From: Paenibacillus kribbensis
GTDB lineage: Bacteria > Bacillota > Bacilli > Paenibacillales > Paenibacillaceae
DNA length: 64,000 nucleotides
NCBI RefSeq assembly: GCF_002240415.1
Contig: NZ_CP020028.1
Span: 3,373,501 to 3,437,500, forward strand
Direction: 5' to 3'
Below, one piece after another: positions 55,709 to 64,000 of this stretch; within the stretch, counting starts at the first letter, position 1; each line of letters opens with the position of its first letter. A program made the position numbers and the translations under genes. Under the pieces are notes generated by a model. It had not been told where the DNA came from. It was given only the letters and a program-made list of their open reading frames with translations, and made no database searches.

Positions 55709-57157
55709 TTAGTACGCCCGTGCGAACACTACAGTATGCTTGGCCGGTTTGCCACAGCACAGACATGTGGTCTTTTGCTCGGTTGTTTTAAACGGTATGT
55801 TGCGGCTTGTAGCGCCTGTCACTTCTTTGACCTTGTCTTCACATTCCTCAGATCCACACCAGCCTGCCAAAGTAAAGCCGCGTTTTTCTTCCATGAGCGC
55901 CTTCATTTCATCCAGCGTATCGACGGAATAGAAGTTTTCTTCCATAAAATTCTTCGCACGAACATACATTTCCTGTTGTACCTGTGCAAGCATTGCCTGG
56001 ACTTCCTCTACCAAGTTGTCCTGCTGTACAATTTTTTTCTCGCCGCTAATACGGGATACGAGTACACAGACACCGTTTTCCATATCACGAGGTCCGATTT
56101 CCAAACGTACTGGTACACCGCGCATTTCATATTCGTTAAATTTCCAGCCTGGACTCACATCGCTGCGGTCGTCCATTTTCACACGTACACCTGATTGCTT
56201 CAACTGAGCGAACAGTTCATCTGCGCGCGCGATCACAGCATCACGCTTCTTAGGCGGTCCGATTGGAACCATAACGACTTGTGTAGGTGCAACTTTAGGA
56301 GGCAAAGCCAAACCGCGATCATCTCCATGGACCATAATCAGTGCACCAATCAAGCGTGTACTTGTTCCCCATGAAGTTGTATGTGCGAACTCCAGATTAT
56401 TTTCACGGCTCAAATATTTAATATCAAATGCAACCGCAAAATTGGTCCCCATATAGTGGGAGGTCCCAGCTTGTACCGCACGCCCATCCTTCATCATCGC
56501 TTCCAGTGAGAATGTTTCCTTCGCACCTGCAAATTTTTCAGATGGTGTCTTTTGTCCAGTAATAACTGGAATAGCCAGAACTTCTTCGATAACCTCACGG
56601 TACACTTCCAGCATTTTCATCGTTTCTTCGCGTGCTTCTTCCTCTGTTTCATGAGCCGTGTGACCTTCCTGCCACAAAAATTCACTTGTACGCAAGAAAG
56701 GTAGTGTCCGTTTTTCCCAACGCACCACGTTAGCCCATTGGTTAATAAGCACAGGCAGATCTCGATAGGACTGAATCCATTTGGAGTACATATGTCCAAT
56801 CATGGTTTCTGAAGTCGGTCGGATTGCAAGGCGCTCTTCCAGCTTTTCCCCGCCAGCCTCGGTTACCCAAGGAAGCTCAGGATTAAATCCTTCCACGTGC
56901 TCTTTCTCCTTTTGGAAAAAGCTTTCGGGGATAAACATTGGAAAATAAGCATTGCGGTGACCCGTTTCTCTGAAACGCACGTCCATCGCTTCCTTGATAT
57001 GCTCCCAAATTTCAAAACCGTCCGGGCGAAATACAATACACCCGCGAACCGGGGAATAATCCATCAGCTCTGCTTTTTTAATTACATCAATGTACCATCG
57101 GGAAAAATCTTCGCTCTGTGGCGTAATTTCCTCGACAAACTGTTTATCGTTCGACAT
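55709..57157 (-). CDS. proS: Prolyl-tRNA synthetase, archaeal/eukaryote-like (short) type
   Basis: 482 residues, class II synthetase with motif 2 (VVRWEKRTLPFLRTSEFLWQEGH) and motif 3 (GLALPPKVAP). It lacks the roughly 180-residue editing insertion of the bacterial-type enzyme and has the extra C-terminal zinc-like domain (CGSEEC ... CLCCGK) of the archaeal/eukaryote-like form. It therefore differs from the enzyme at the same locus (rasP-proS-polC) in Bacillus subtilis. The ATG follows GGGAGG. Confidence 0.95.
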   Translation of the reverse strand: MSNDKQFVEEITPQSEDFSRWYIDVIKKAELMDYSPVRGCIVFRPDGFEIWEHIKEAMDVRFRETGHRNAYFPMFIPESFFQKEKEHVEGFNPELPWVTEAGGEKLEERLAIRPTSETMIGHMYSKWIQSYRDLPVLINQWANVVRWEKRTLPFLRTSEFLWQEGHTAHETEEEAREETMKMLEVYREVIEEVLAIPVITGQKTPSEKFAGAKETFSLEAMMKDGRAVQAGTSHYMGTNFAVAFDIKYLSRENNLEFAHTTSWGTSTRLIGALIMVHGDDRGLALPPKVAPTQVVMVPIGPPKKRDAVIARADELFAQLKQSGVRVKMDDRSDVSPGWKFNEYEMRGVPVRLEIGPRDMENGVCVLVSRISGEKKIVQQDNLVEEVQAMLAQVQQEMYVRAKNFMEENFYSVDTLDEMKALMEEKRGFTLAGWCGSEECEDKVKEVTGATSRNIPFKTTEQKTTCLCCGKPAKHTVVFARAY

Positions 57158-57207
57158 AGAAATGCATGTCCTCCCATACAGACCGTTTTTATAAAGTCCG
57201 CCTCTAA

Positions 57208-58479
57208 TTAACCGTTAATTAAGCGTAAAATATCGTTGTACGTGACTGCGATCATAAGCAGGAATAGCATAGCAAAACCAACAAAATGGACCATTCCTTC
57301 TCTGCCCGGATCAATGGGACGTCCTCTTACCGCCTCTACACCGAGGAACACAAGTCTGCTACCATCCAGCGCCGGGATAGGCAACAAATTAAATATCCCC
57401 AGATAGAGACTCATAATAGCCGTCCAATACGTTAACTGCTCAATGCCCTGCTTGGCAATTTGTCCCGTCACTTCAAAAGTACGTACAGGACCGCCCAGAT
57501 CATTAATAGAAAAGCGTTGAATGAGCTGGCTAAATCCCTGGAAAATAATATCGGTCGTTCTTACCATGGATTGTCCGGCAAATTTAAAGGTCTCTCCAAC
57601 CCCTGCTTGGCGCTTTGGAAGTTCAGGCACGATACCTACTTTGCCGCCCTTTTGCCCCTCCATTGCACGAGGTGTGATGGTAAGATCAAATGTTTGATTA
57701 TCGCGGCGAACCTTCCACTTCATCGGCTTGTCTTGAGAATCGGCAATCAGCTTGATCAAATTTTCAACATTCGCACCAATTGCAGTACCATTCACCGATT
57801 CAATGATATCTCCCTTATGCAAATCAGCCTCGGCAGCAGGCATCCCCGCTGTAATTTCACTAATTTGAACATAAGTGGGGTTCTCCACTTGTATCCCGAC
57901 CATCTGGATATGCAGACCAAACAGAATAAAGGCAAGAATAAAATTCATCAGTGGTCCAGCAAAAATAGCCAGCGCGCGCTGTCCCACCGTTTTGCTGCCA
58001 TACTGCCGATCCTTCGGAGCAATTTGAATGGATTGTCCTTTGGTTACCATCATCGCTTGCGGGTGTACAGTGTATTGCTGATCTTCACCATCCACATCCA
58101 ATTTTACAGTCAGCGCCTCTTCCAGATCAATATCCAAAACTTCGCCACGGACCACATTTTTACGGTTATCCAATTGATCCAGATAAATGGTTTTAACGAC
58201 GCCGTCCGTTACGCGTACAGCAATCGTTTGTCCGGCTTCAATTTCATTAACCTCCGGATCTTCTCCCGCCATGCGGGCGAAACCACCGAAAGGCAACAAA
58301 CGTAGCGTAAATCGCGTCTCGTTTCTTTTATAAGAAAACAGTTTCGGACCGAAACCGATCGCAAACTCCCGTACCAGAATCCCGGCGCGTTTGGCAAAAT
58401 AATAATGCCCCCATTCATGCACCGTCACTATGACGAAAAACATGAGCACCGTCATCAACACTATTTGAATCGTTTCCAA
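57208..58479 (-). CDS. rasP: RIP site-2 metalloprotease RasP/RseP
   Basis: 423 residues. The zinc motif HEWGH is in the first membrane helix, one PDZ domain sits at about 180-270, and the LDG motif is in PALDGSRLVF. It cleaves anti-sigma factors and signal-peptide remnants within the membrane. Between the first two helices is a long insert of about 80 residues. TTG at 58479, ten bases after AAGGGGA, is preferred to the earlier TTG at 58500. Confidence 0.94.
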   Translation of the reverse strand: METIQIVLMTVLMFFVIVTVHEWGHYYFAKRAGILVREFAIGFGPKLFSYKRNETRFTLRLLPFGGFARMAGEDPEVNEIEAGQTIAVRVTDGVVKTIYLDQLDNRKNVVRGEVLDIDLEEALTVKLDVDGEDQQYTVHPQAMMVTKGQSIQIAPKDRQYGSKTVGQRALAIFAGPLMNFILAFILFGLHIQMVGIQVENPTYVQISEITAGMPAAEADLHKGDIIESVNGTAIGANVENLIKLIADSQDKPMKWKVRRDNQTFDLTITPRAMEGQKGGKVGIVPELPKRQAGVGETFKFAGQSMVRTTDIIFQGFSQLIQRFSINDLGGPVRTFEVTGQIAKQGIEQLTYWTAIMSLYLGIFNLLPIPALDGSRLVFLGVEAVRGRPIDPGREGMVHFVGFAMLFLLMIAVTYNDILRLING

Positions 58480-58588
58480 TCGTTTCCGTTCCCCTTTCAA
58501 TGAGATCGAGTTTGTCTTCCTAGATTATCATTATTCTCCAATCCTGCACAAGAGAATCACATTTAGCTTCTCCAACCCCAAATCAGCC

Positions 58589-59728
58589 CTATAGCCCGCC
58601 AGCTATGCTGCGAGTCTCAGTATCACAAGCTTCAATCGTAGACAGATCAGGGTTAGCCACATTGACATGTCGCTCCAGCACACGCTCAATAATAGCTTCA
58701 ATTTGCAGAAAAGGAATCTCTCCGCGCAGAAAACGGGCAACAGCAATCTCATTAGCTGCATTAAATGCGGTTGGTGCTGTTCCACCCATTTTACCACATT
58801 CGAAGGCAAGCCTTAAACAAGGAAAACGATAAAAGTCCATTTCCTTAAAATGGAGTTTGCCGACCTCAGCCAGCGACAGCGGTTTCGCCGGGGACTTCAT
58901 TCGTTCAGGGTAAGTCAAAGCATATTGAATGGGTACTCTCATGTCCGGATTCCCCAGTTGGGCAACGATGCTCGTATCCTGAAACTCCACATAGGAATGA
59001 ATGATGCTTTCCGGATGAAGCAATACGTGAATTTGCTCATAATCAAGCCCAAACAGCCAGTGGGCTTCTATGACCTCCAGCCCTTTGTTTACCATCGTTG
59101 CTGAATCAATCGTAATTTTGGCGCCCATCGACCAATTGGGATGTTTAAGTGCATCTTCCACCGTAACTTCACGAAGCTGTTCTCTTGTCAGATCCCTGAA
59201 AGAACCTCCCGATGCCGTGAGGGTGATATGCGCCACATCTTTCATGCGCTCACCGTTCAAGCATTGGAAAATAGCTGAGTGCTCACTGTCAATCGGCAGC
59301 AACGGTACGCCTTTCGCCCGAGCCCGCTCTGTGACCAGATGACCGGCAGTAACCAGTGTTTCCTTATTGGCCAAACCGATCTGCTTCCCAGCCTCAATCG
59401 CGGCCAGCGTGGAGTGCAATCCGACACTGCCCATTACAGCCGTCACAACCATATCTGCCTCTGTGTTTGCAGCCAGCTCAACGAGTCCTTCATTTCCCCA
59501 ATGCAGTTCCATGCCAGGTGGCAGTAAAGGCCGAATTTCTTCCGCCAGCTGCCTGGTGCCGACAGACACTTTTTTAGGTTGATAAAGATGCGCCTGTTCA
59601 GCAAGCAGCTTTATGTTAGAACCACCTGCTAAAGCCTCAACAGCAAACTGATCCGGGTGCATAGATACCACATCCAGCGTTTGTGTTCCAATAGATCCGG
59701 TTGAACCGAGTACCGTAATTCTTTTCAT
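58589..59728 (-). CDS. dxr: 1-deoxy-D-xylulose-5-phosphate reductoisomerase
   Basis: 379 residues. NADPH motif [13 protein letters not shown], substrate loop residues in [11 protein letters not shown] and [11 protein letters not shown], and ASGGSFRDL. Second step of the MEP isoprenoid pathway. The ATG at 59728 lies behind AGGAAGG; the frame is open to 59773. Confidence 0.97.
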   Translation of the reverse strand: MKRITVLGSTGSIGTQTLDVVSMHPDQFAVEALAGGSNIKLLAEQAHLYQPKKVSVGTRQLAEEIRPLLPPGMELHWGNEGLVELAANTEADMVVTAVMGSVGLHSTLAAIEAGKQIGLANKETLVTAGHLVTERARAKGVPLLPIDSEHSAIFQCLNGERMKDVAHITLTASGGSFRDLTREQLREVTVEDALKHPNWSMGAKITIDSATMVNKGLEVIEAHWLFGLDYEQIHVLLHPESIIHSYVEFQDTSIVAQLGNPDMRVPIQYALTYPERMKSPAKPLSLAEVGKLHFKEMDFYRFPCLRLAFECGKMGGTAPTAFNAANEIAVARFLRGEIPFLQIEAIIERVLERHVNVANPDLSTIEACDTETRSIAGGL

Positions 59729-59880
59729 GATGCACCTTCCTATCCTGAAAATCACTTTTATCCAGGAGCTCATTGTTTGTTATTCAGGGCAGCTATGCTA
59801 TTGGTTTCATCCTTCTTATGAAGCGGTGTGAGCAGCATAGAGATTAATCCTGAGCATAAACTGTAATCACCAGGTAAGTT

Positions 59881-60672
59881 TCATGGAAGCAGCATCAGCA
59901 TATGTACAAATGGAAAAACGACAATCCAGCTGTCGCAGCGGTCTAAAATACCACCGTGCCCTGGCAGCAGATTACCGGAATCTTTAATGCCGTACACTCG
60001 TTTGTATGCAGATTGCACCAAATCGCCCAGTTGCCCCACAACCGCACAGGCCAAGCCAATACCGAAGGCTTTGGACCACGGCAGCAGTCCTCCTGACAAA
60101 CCGGCGAATAGCAGAGCTATAACCAACGCTAAAATAATCCCACCGATGGACCCTTCGACCGTTTTGTTTGGACTAATCGCAGGCCATAGCTTTGTTTTTC
60201 CTGCCATTTTACCTACAAAATAGGCCCCAGCATCACTTGCCCAAATACAAGCAAGCAATAAAAAAGTCCATAACAGCCCATGTTCCATATGACGTGATTC
60301 CGCAATATACGAAAATCCAAAACCTATATAAACGGTACCAAGGAATAGCATAGCTACCGTTTGAATAGGGATTTTGTTTTTCGTGCCCACTGTAATGACC
60401 ATAAAAGCTATCATTATCAGCCAAAGCATGCTGGCAAAGGGTAGTGGTGAATGCAAGCCCAAAGGTTGATAAGGGAATACAAAAGCTAATATGCTTACGT
60501 ACCCGAGCATTGCCGTACCCCCAAAAGGAGATACCTGTGTCATTCGTGCGAACTCATAAAATCCGATCAGGGCCATCACCAAAATAAGCAAATGGTAGGC
60601 CAAGCCGCCCCACAGGACCATCGCCAAAAAGAATACGCCTGCCAGAATACCGGTAATTAATCTCTGTCTCAA
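59881..60672 (-). CDS. cdsA: Phosphatidate cytidylyltransferase
   Basis: 263 residues with about seven membrane helices. Signature SAYKRVYGIKDSGNLLPGHGG...DRCDS is complete. It makes CDP-diacylglycerol, the substrate of pgsA (17 kb). The start is TTG at 60672, ten bases after GGAGG. Confidence 0.95.
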   Translation of the reverse strand: MRQRLITGILAGVFFLAMVLWGGLAYHLLILVMALIGFYEFARMTQVSPFGGTAMLGYVSILAFVFPYQPLGLHSPLPFASMLWLIMIAFMVITVGTKNKIPIQTVAMLFLGTVYIGFGFSYIAESRHMEHGLLWTFLLLACIWASDAGAYFVGKMAGKTKLWPAISPNKTVEGSIGGIILALVIALLFAGLSGGLLPWSKAFGIGLACAVVGQLGDLVQSAYKRVYGIKDSGNLLPGHGGILDRCDSWIVVFPFVHMLMLLP

Positions 60673-60689
60673 CGGCTTTCATCCTCCAT

Positions 60690-61457
60690 TTACTTCAGTC
60701 CGCCATACCGTCGTGATCTTTGCTGATATTCGACCACTGCTTCGTATAAGTGTTCTTTCTTAAATTCAGGCCAATAAATATCCGTAAACCATAACTCACT
60801 GTAAGCAAGCTGCCATAGCATGAAATTACTGAGTCTAAGCTCACCACTTGTCCGAATCAGTAAATCAGGGTCTGGCATATCACTGGAAAGCAACGTGTTT
60901 CCGATCATATCAGGTGTTATATCTTCTGATTTGAGTTTCCCGCTCTCAATTTGACGACCCAACGTTTGCATGCATTCTGTGATTTCCAGCCGACTTCCAT
61001 AATTTAATGCAAAATTAAGAACAAGTCCGGTATTATGTTCGGTTCGCCGAATCGCTTCAGTCAACGCTTCAACGGTATGAGAAGGTAAAAGCTCCTTGTT
61101 TCCCATCATACGTACCTGCACATTTTTTTCAATCAGCTCATCCAGCTCAATAGCCAGAAATTCCTGTGGCAATCGCATTAGAAAATCAACCTCGTCCTTT
61201 GGACGCGTCCAATTTTCAGTCGAAAAAGCAAACATAGTCAAATACTTAATGCCCAGTTCGTCCGCCGCAATTGCCGTGCGTTTCACTGCCTTCATTCCAT
61301 TTTGATGCCCTACAATCCGCGGCATTCCAATCCGTTTGGCCCATCTGCCGTTTCCATCCATGATGACAGCAACATGCTGCGGAATATTGTCTTTTGAAAT
61401 GGCCGGTGTTTGCTGATTTTGTTCCCTGTTCCACCAAGACCGAACCCGTTTGATCAT
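60690..61457 (-). CDS. uppS: Undecaprenyl diphosphate synthase (isoprenyl transferase)
   Basis: 255 residues. The catalytic Asp is in VIMDGNGRWA, with FAFSTENWTRP and RTSGELRLSNF later; all cis-prenyltransferase regions are present. Makes the lipid carrier for the cell wall. The ATG follows GGAGG. Translation upstream of cdsA is close (17 nt). Confidence 0.96.
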   Translation of the reverse strand: MIKRVRSWWNREQNQQTPAISKDNIPQHVAVIMDGNGRWAKRIGMPRIVGHQNGMKAVKRTAIAADELGIKYLTMFAFSTENWTRPKDEVDFLMRLPQEFLAIELDELIEKNVQVRMMGNKELLPSHTVEALTEAIRRTEHNTGLVLNFALNYGSRLEITECMQTLGRQIESGKLKSEDITPDMIGNTLLSSDMPDPDLLIRTSGELRLSNFMLWQLAYSELWFTDIYWPEFKKEHLYEAVVEYQQRSRRYGGLK

Positions 61458-61499
61458 TCCAGTTCCTCCAGCATTCTCTGAAAATGTGCCTCAGGCTTG

Positions 61500-61531
61500 A
61501 AAAGAGACAAACCCCACCGTAAGGGAGGGGC
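61500..61531 (-). terminator. Weak terminator-like hairpin after frr
   Basis: CCCCTCC / GGTGGGG (one mismatch) followed by TTTGTCTCTTTT; attenuates rather than ends transcription into uppS, if it acts at all. Confidence 0.45.
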
Positions 61532-61541
61532 TGCCATTCTT

Positions 61542-62095
61542 TTAGACTTCCATAATTTCTTTTTCTTTTGCAGCTAGAACTCTATCCACTTCAGCGATAA
61601 ATTTATCGGTTGTTTTCTGGATATCTTCCTGATGTTTACGAGATTCGTCCTCGGAAATATCACTTTTCTCCATTTTTTTGATATCATCATTTGCATCACG
61701 GCGGATGTTACGAATAGCAATCTTCGCCTCTTCACCGTTCTTTTTCGTCATCTTCACCAGTTCAGTTCTGCGTTCCTCTGTCAAAGCAGGAATGCTCAGA
61801 CGGATGGTGTTTCCATCATTCGAAGGTGTCAAACCGAGATCCGATTTTTGGATAGCGCGCTCGATGTCGGCCAAGGAGGATTTGTCCCAAGGCTGAATCA
61901 TCAAGGTTCGACTGTCAGGTGTGTTTACGTTCGCCAGTTGGTTGACCGGAGTCATTGCGCCGTAATACTCAACCTGCACACGGTCCAGTAAAGCTGGTGT
62001 CGCCCGCCCTGCACGCAAAGATGAAAGATCACGTTGCAAGGCCTGAATTGCTTTTTGCATGCGCTCTTCAGCGCTTTTTTTCACGGATTGTGGCA

Positions 62096-62096
<1 letters not shown>
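61542..62096 (-). CDS. frr: Ribosome recycling factor
   Basis: 184 residues, all RRF, with [14 protein letters not shown] near the start. It splits the post-termination ribosome with EF-G. The ATG overlaps the pyrH stop by one base (TAATG). Confidence 0.97.
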
Positions 62097-62845
<749 letters not shown>

Positions 62846-62858
62846 TTATATTTTATGT

Positions 62859-62878
62859 AACAGGATAAGTGTCCTGTT
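62859..62878. repeat. Short inverted repeat upstream of pyrH
   Basis: AACAGGA / TCCTGTT with a 6-nt spacer, between the tsf terminator and pyrH. Confidence 0.5.
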
Positions 62879-62880
62879 GC

Positions 62881-62905
62881 AAGAAAAGGAACACCGATGT
62901 GTTCC
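62881..62905 (-). terminator. Terminator after tsf
   Basis: GGAACA-N6-TGTTCC followed by TTTTCTT, 40 nt after the tsf stop. Confidence 0.75.
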
Positions 62906-62944
62906 ATTTCCGCTTTTCCATATTCAATTACCGCTCGTTGGTAA

Positions 62945-63595
62945 TTATTGTTTCACTTGAGACATAACTTCTTCGTAGAAGTTGTCTTCTTTTTTCTCCA
63001 GACCTTCACCCAGCTCAAAACGAACAAAGCGACGTACGGAGATGTTTTCACCAATCGTACTGATTTTCTCGTTGATCAGTGTGGAGATTGTTTTGTCTGG
63101 ATCTTTGATGAAAGATTGCTCCAGCAAGCAGAATTCTTCGTAGTATTTACCGATGCGGCCTTCAACCATTTTTTCAACGATTTTTTCTGGTTTGCCTTCG
63201 TTCAAAGCTTGTGCTTTCAGGATTTCTTTTTCTTTTTCAATCTCTTCTTGTGGCACTTCTTCGCGACGAACATAACGAGGGTTCGATGCAGCGATATGCA
63301 TTGCAATGTCACGTACAAAATCTTTGAACTGGTCTGTTTTCGCTACGAAGTCTGTTTCGCAGTTTACTTCTACCAGTACGCCGATACGGCCGCCAGCATG
63401 AATGTAGGATTCAACAACGCCTTCAGTAGCAATACGACCTGCTTTGTTGGCTGCAGCTGCAAGTCCTTTTTCACGCAGAACTTCAACCGCTTTTGTCAAA
63501 TCACCATTTGCTTCTTCAAGCGCTTTTTTACAATCCAGCATTCCTGCGCCTGTTTTTTCACGAAGCTCTTTTACTGCGCTAGCATTAACTGCCAT
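62945..63595 (-). CDS. tsf: Elongation factor Ts
   Basis: 216 residues, the short Gram-positive form. N-terminal UBA-like [17 protein letters not shown] and the core [10 protein letters not shown] motif bind EF-Tu. It is the nucleotide-exchange factor of EF-Tu. The ATG at 63595 follows GGAGGG at seven bases; the frame is open to 63610. Confidence 0.97.
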   Translation of the reverse strand: MAVNASAVKELREKTGAGMLDCKKALEEANGDLTKAVEVLREKGLAAAANKAGRIATEGVVESYIHAGGRIGVLVEVNCETDFVAKTDQFKDFVRDIAMHIAASNPRYVRREEVPQEEIEKEKEILKAQALNEGKPEKIVEKMVEGRIGKYYEEFCLLEQSFIKDPDKTISTLINEKISTIGENISVRRFVRFELGEGLEKKEDNFYEEVMSQVKQ

Positions 63596-63647
63596 ATTAT
63601 TTCCCTCCAAATTTGATTTTCAGTGGTATATACGAGCTTTATTCCTT

Positions 63648-63692
63648 AAAAAAAGGGTAGTGAGAGGTTATCCACCTGCCAACCACCCTTTT
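63648..63692 (-). terminator. Hairpin/terminator between rpsB and tsf
   Basis: AAAGGGT / ACCCTTT stem with an inner helix, followed by a run of U, in the rpsB-tsf gap; probably partial, since tsf needs to be expressed with rpsB. Confidence 0.65.
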
Positions 63693-63727
63693 CATTTAAT
63701 TCGTATAGGTATTTCCTATCGGAAATA

Positions 63728-64000
63728 TTATGCTGTAGTTTCTTCGCCTTGGTTTGCTTCCATAACTGCATCAGCCATTTTACCAGTCAGCAATTTAACA
63801 GCGCGAATCGCATCGTCATTACCTGGGATAACATAGTCGATTTCGTCTGGATCGCAGTTAGTATCAACGATACCAACGATTGGGATACCCAATTTACGAG
63901 CTTCAGCAACCGCGATACGTTCTTTGCGTGGATCAATGATGAACAGAGCGCTTGGAAGGCCCTTCATGTTTTTGATACCGCCCAAGAATTTTTCAAGACG
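63728..64000 (-). CDS. rpsB: 30S ribosomal protein S2, C-terminal part (cut by window edge)
   Basis: The last 90 residues of S2, with [57 protein letters not shown] sequence, unmistakable for the family. The reading frame is open to position 64000, and the N-terminus lies outside the window. Upstream of tsf, the universal rpsB-tsf order. Confidence 0.95.
   Translation of the reverse strand, partial: RLEKFLGGIKNMKGLPSALFIIDPRKERIAVAEARKLGIPIVGIVDTNCDPDEIDYVIPGNDDAIRAVKLLTGKMADAVMEANQGEETTA

Noticed and set aside
62948..63616. 222-codon plus-strand frame opposite tsf
   Set aside because: Exactly overlays tsf, is Phe/Cys-rich and has no SD or family similarity.

Overview
The window is a stretch of core chromosome from an endospore-forming Firmicute, most likely a Paenibacillus of the polymyxa group. 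The evidence is gene content and order: spoVS, sleB, spoIIIE, dpaA/dpaB and the ymf cluster all lie in Bacillus-like synteny, with strong AGGAGG ribosome-binding sites, a T-box leader and LexA-type, sigma-E, sigma-G, sigma-H and sigma-K-like sites. About 60 genes are present and all but one (moaB) are on the minus strand, so genes read from right to left. I see no rRNA, tRNA, IS element, prophage or CRISPR array, and no broken gene. The two edge genes, argS and rpsB, are cut by the window ends.

In the direction of transcription: (1) 64.0-58.6 kb, translation and envelope genes rpsB-tsf-pyrH-frr-uppS-cdsA-dxr, then rasP, proS and polC to 51.1 kb. The ProRS here is the short archaeal/eukaryote-like type. 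(2) 51.1-42.1 kb, the nusA operon rimP-nusA-ylxR-ylxQ-infB-rbfA-nrnA-truB, then ribF and rpsO, with a promoter and an attenuator-like hairpin upstream of rimP. (3) 41.9-36.8 kb, pnpA, a YlxY-type deacetylase, mlpA and dut. (4) 36.5-25.7 kb, dpaA-dpaB-asd-dapG-dapA (dipicolinate, lysine and cell-wall precursors), RNase J, tepA, ylzJ and spoIIIE. (5) 25.4-16.9 kb, sleB, ymfF-ymfH-ymfI-ymfJ-ymfK-rodZ, a 54-residue membrane protein, yajQ and pgsA. (6) 16.8-6.4 kb, cinA, recA, recX, rny, ymdB, spoVS, a dipeptidase, pduL, miaB and ymcA. (7) 5.7-2.2 kb, a thioesterase and an NAD-salvage operon (NUDIX/winged-helix regulator, nicotinamidase, nicotinate phosphoribosyltransferase). (8) 2.1-0 kb, moaB (plus strand), a copper-storage-like protein, and argS behind an arginine T-box.

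The genes work together in four themes. RNA turnover is served by RNase J, RNase Y, PNPase, NrnA and YmdB. Translation is served by initiation, elongation and recycling factors, ribosome maturation and tRNA modification. Sporulation genes carry stage-specific promoters for sigma-H (spoVS), sigma-E (ylxY-like), sigma-G (sleB) and sigma-K (dpaA). NAD salvage forms a self-contained operon with its own candidate regulator.

No obviously novel multi-gene system is visible. The most unusual items are small: an apparent ATC start codon on ymdB, a perfect 20-bp palindrome in the pgsA leader, a palindrome over the promoter of the NAD-salvage operon, an interrupted-U-tract hairpin in front of the nusA operon, and a triplicated U-tract after the rpsO terminator. 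Many coordinates below use a start codon chosen from the Shine-Dalgarno (SD) position and family alignment from memory, not the longest open frame.
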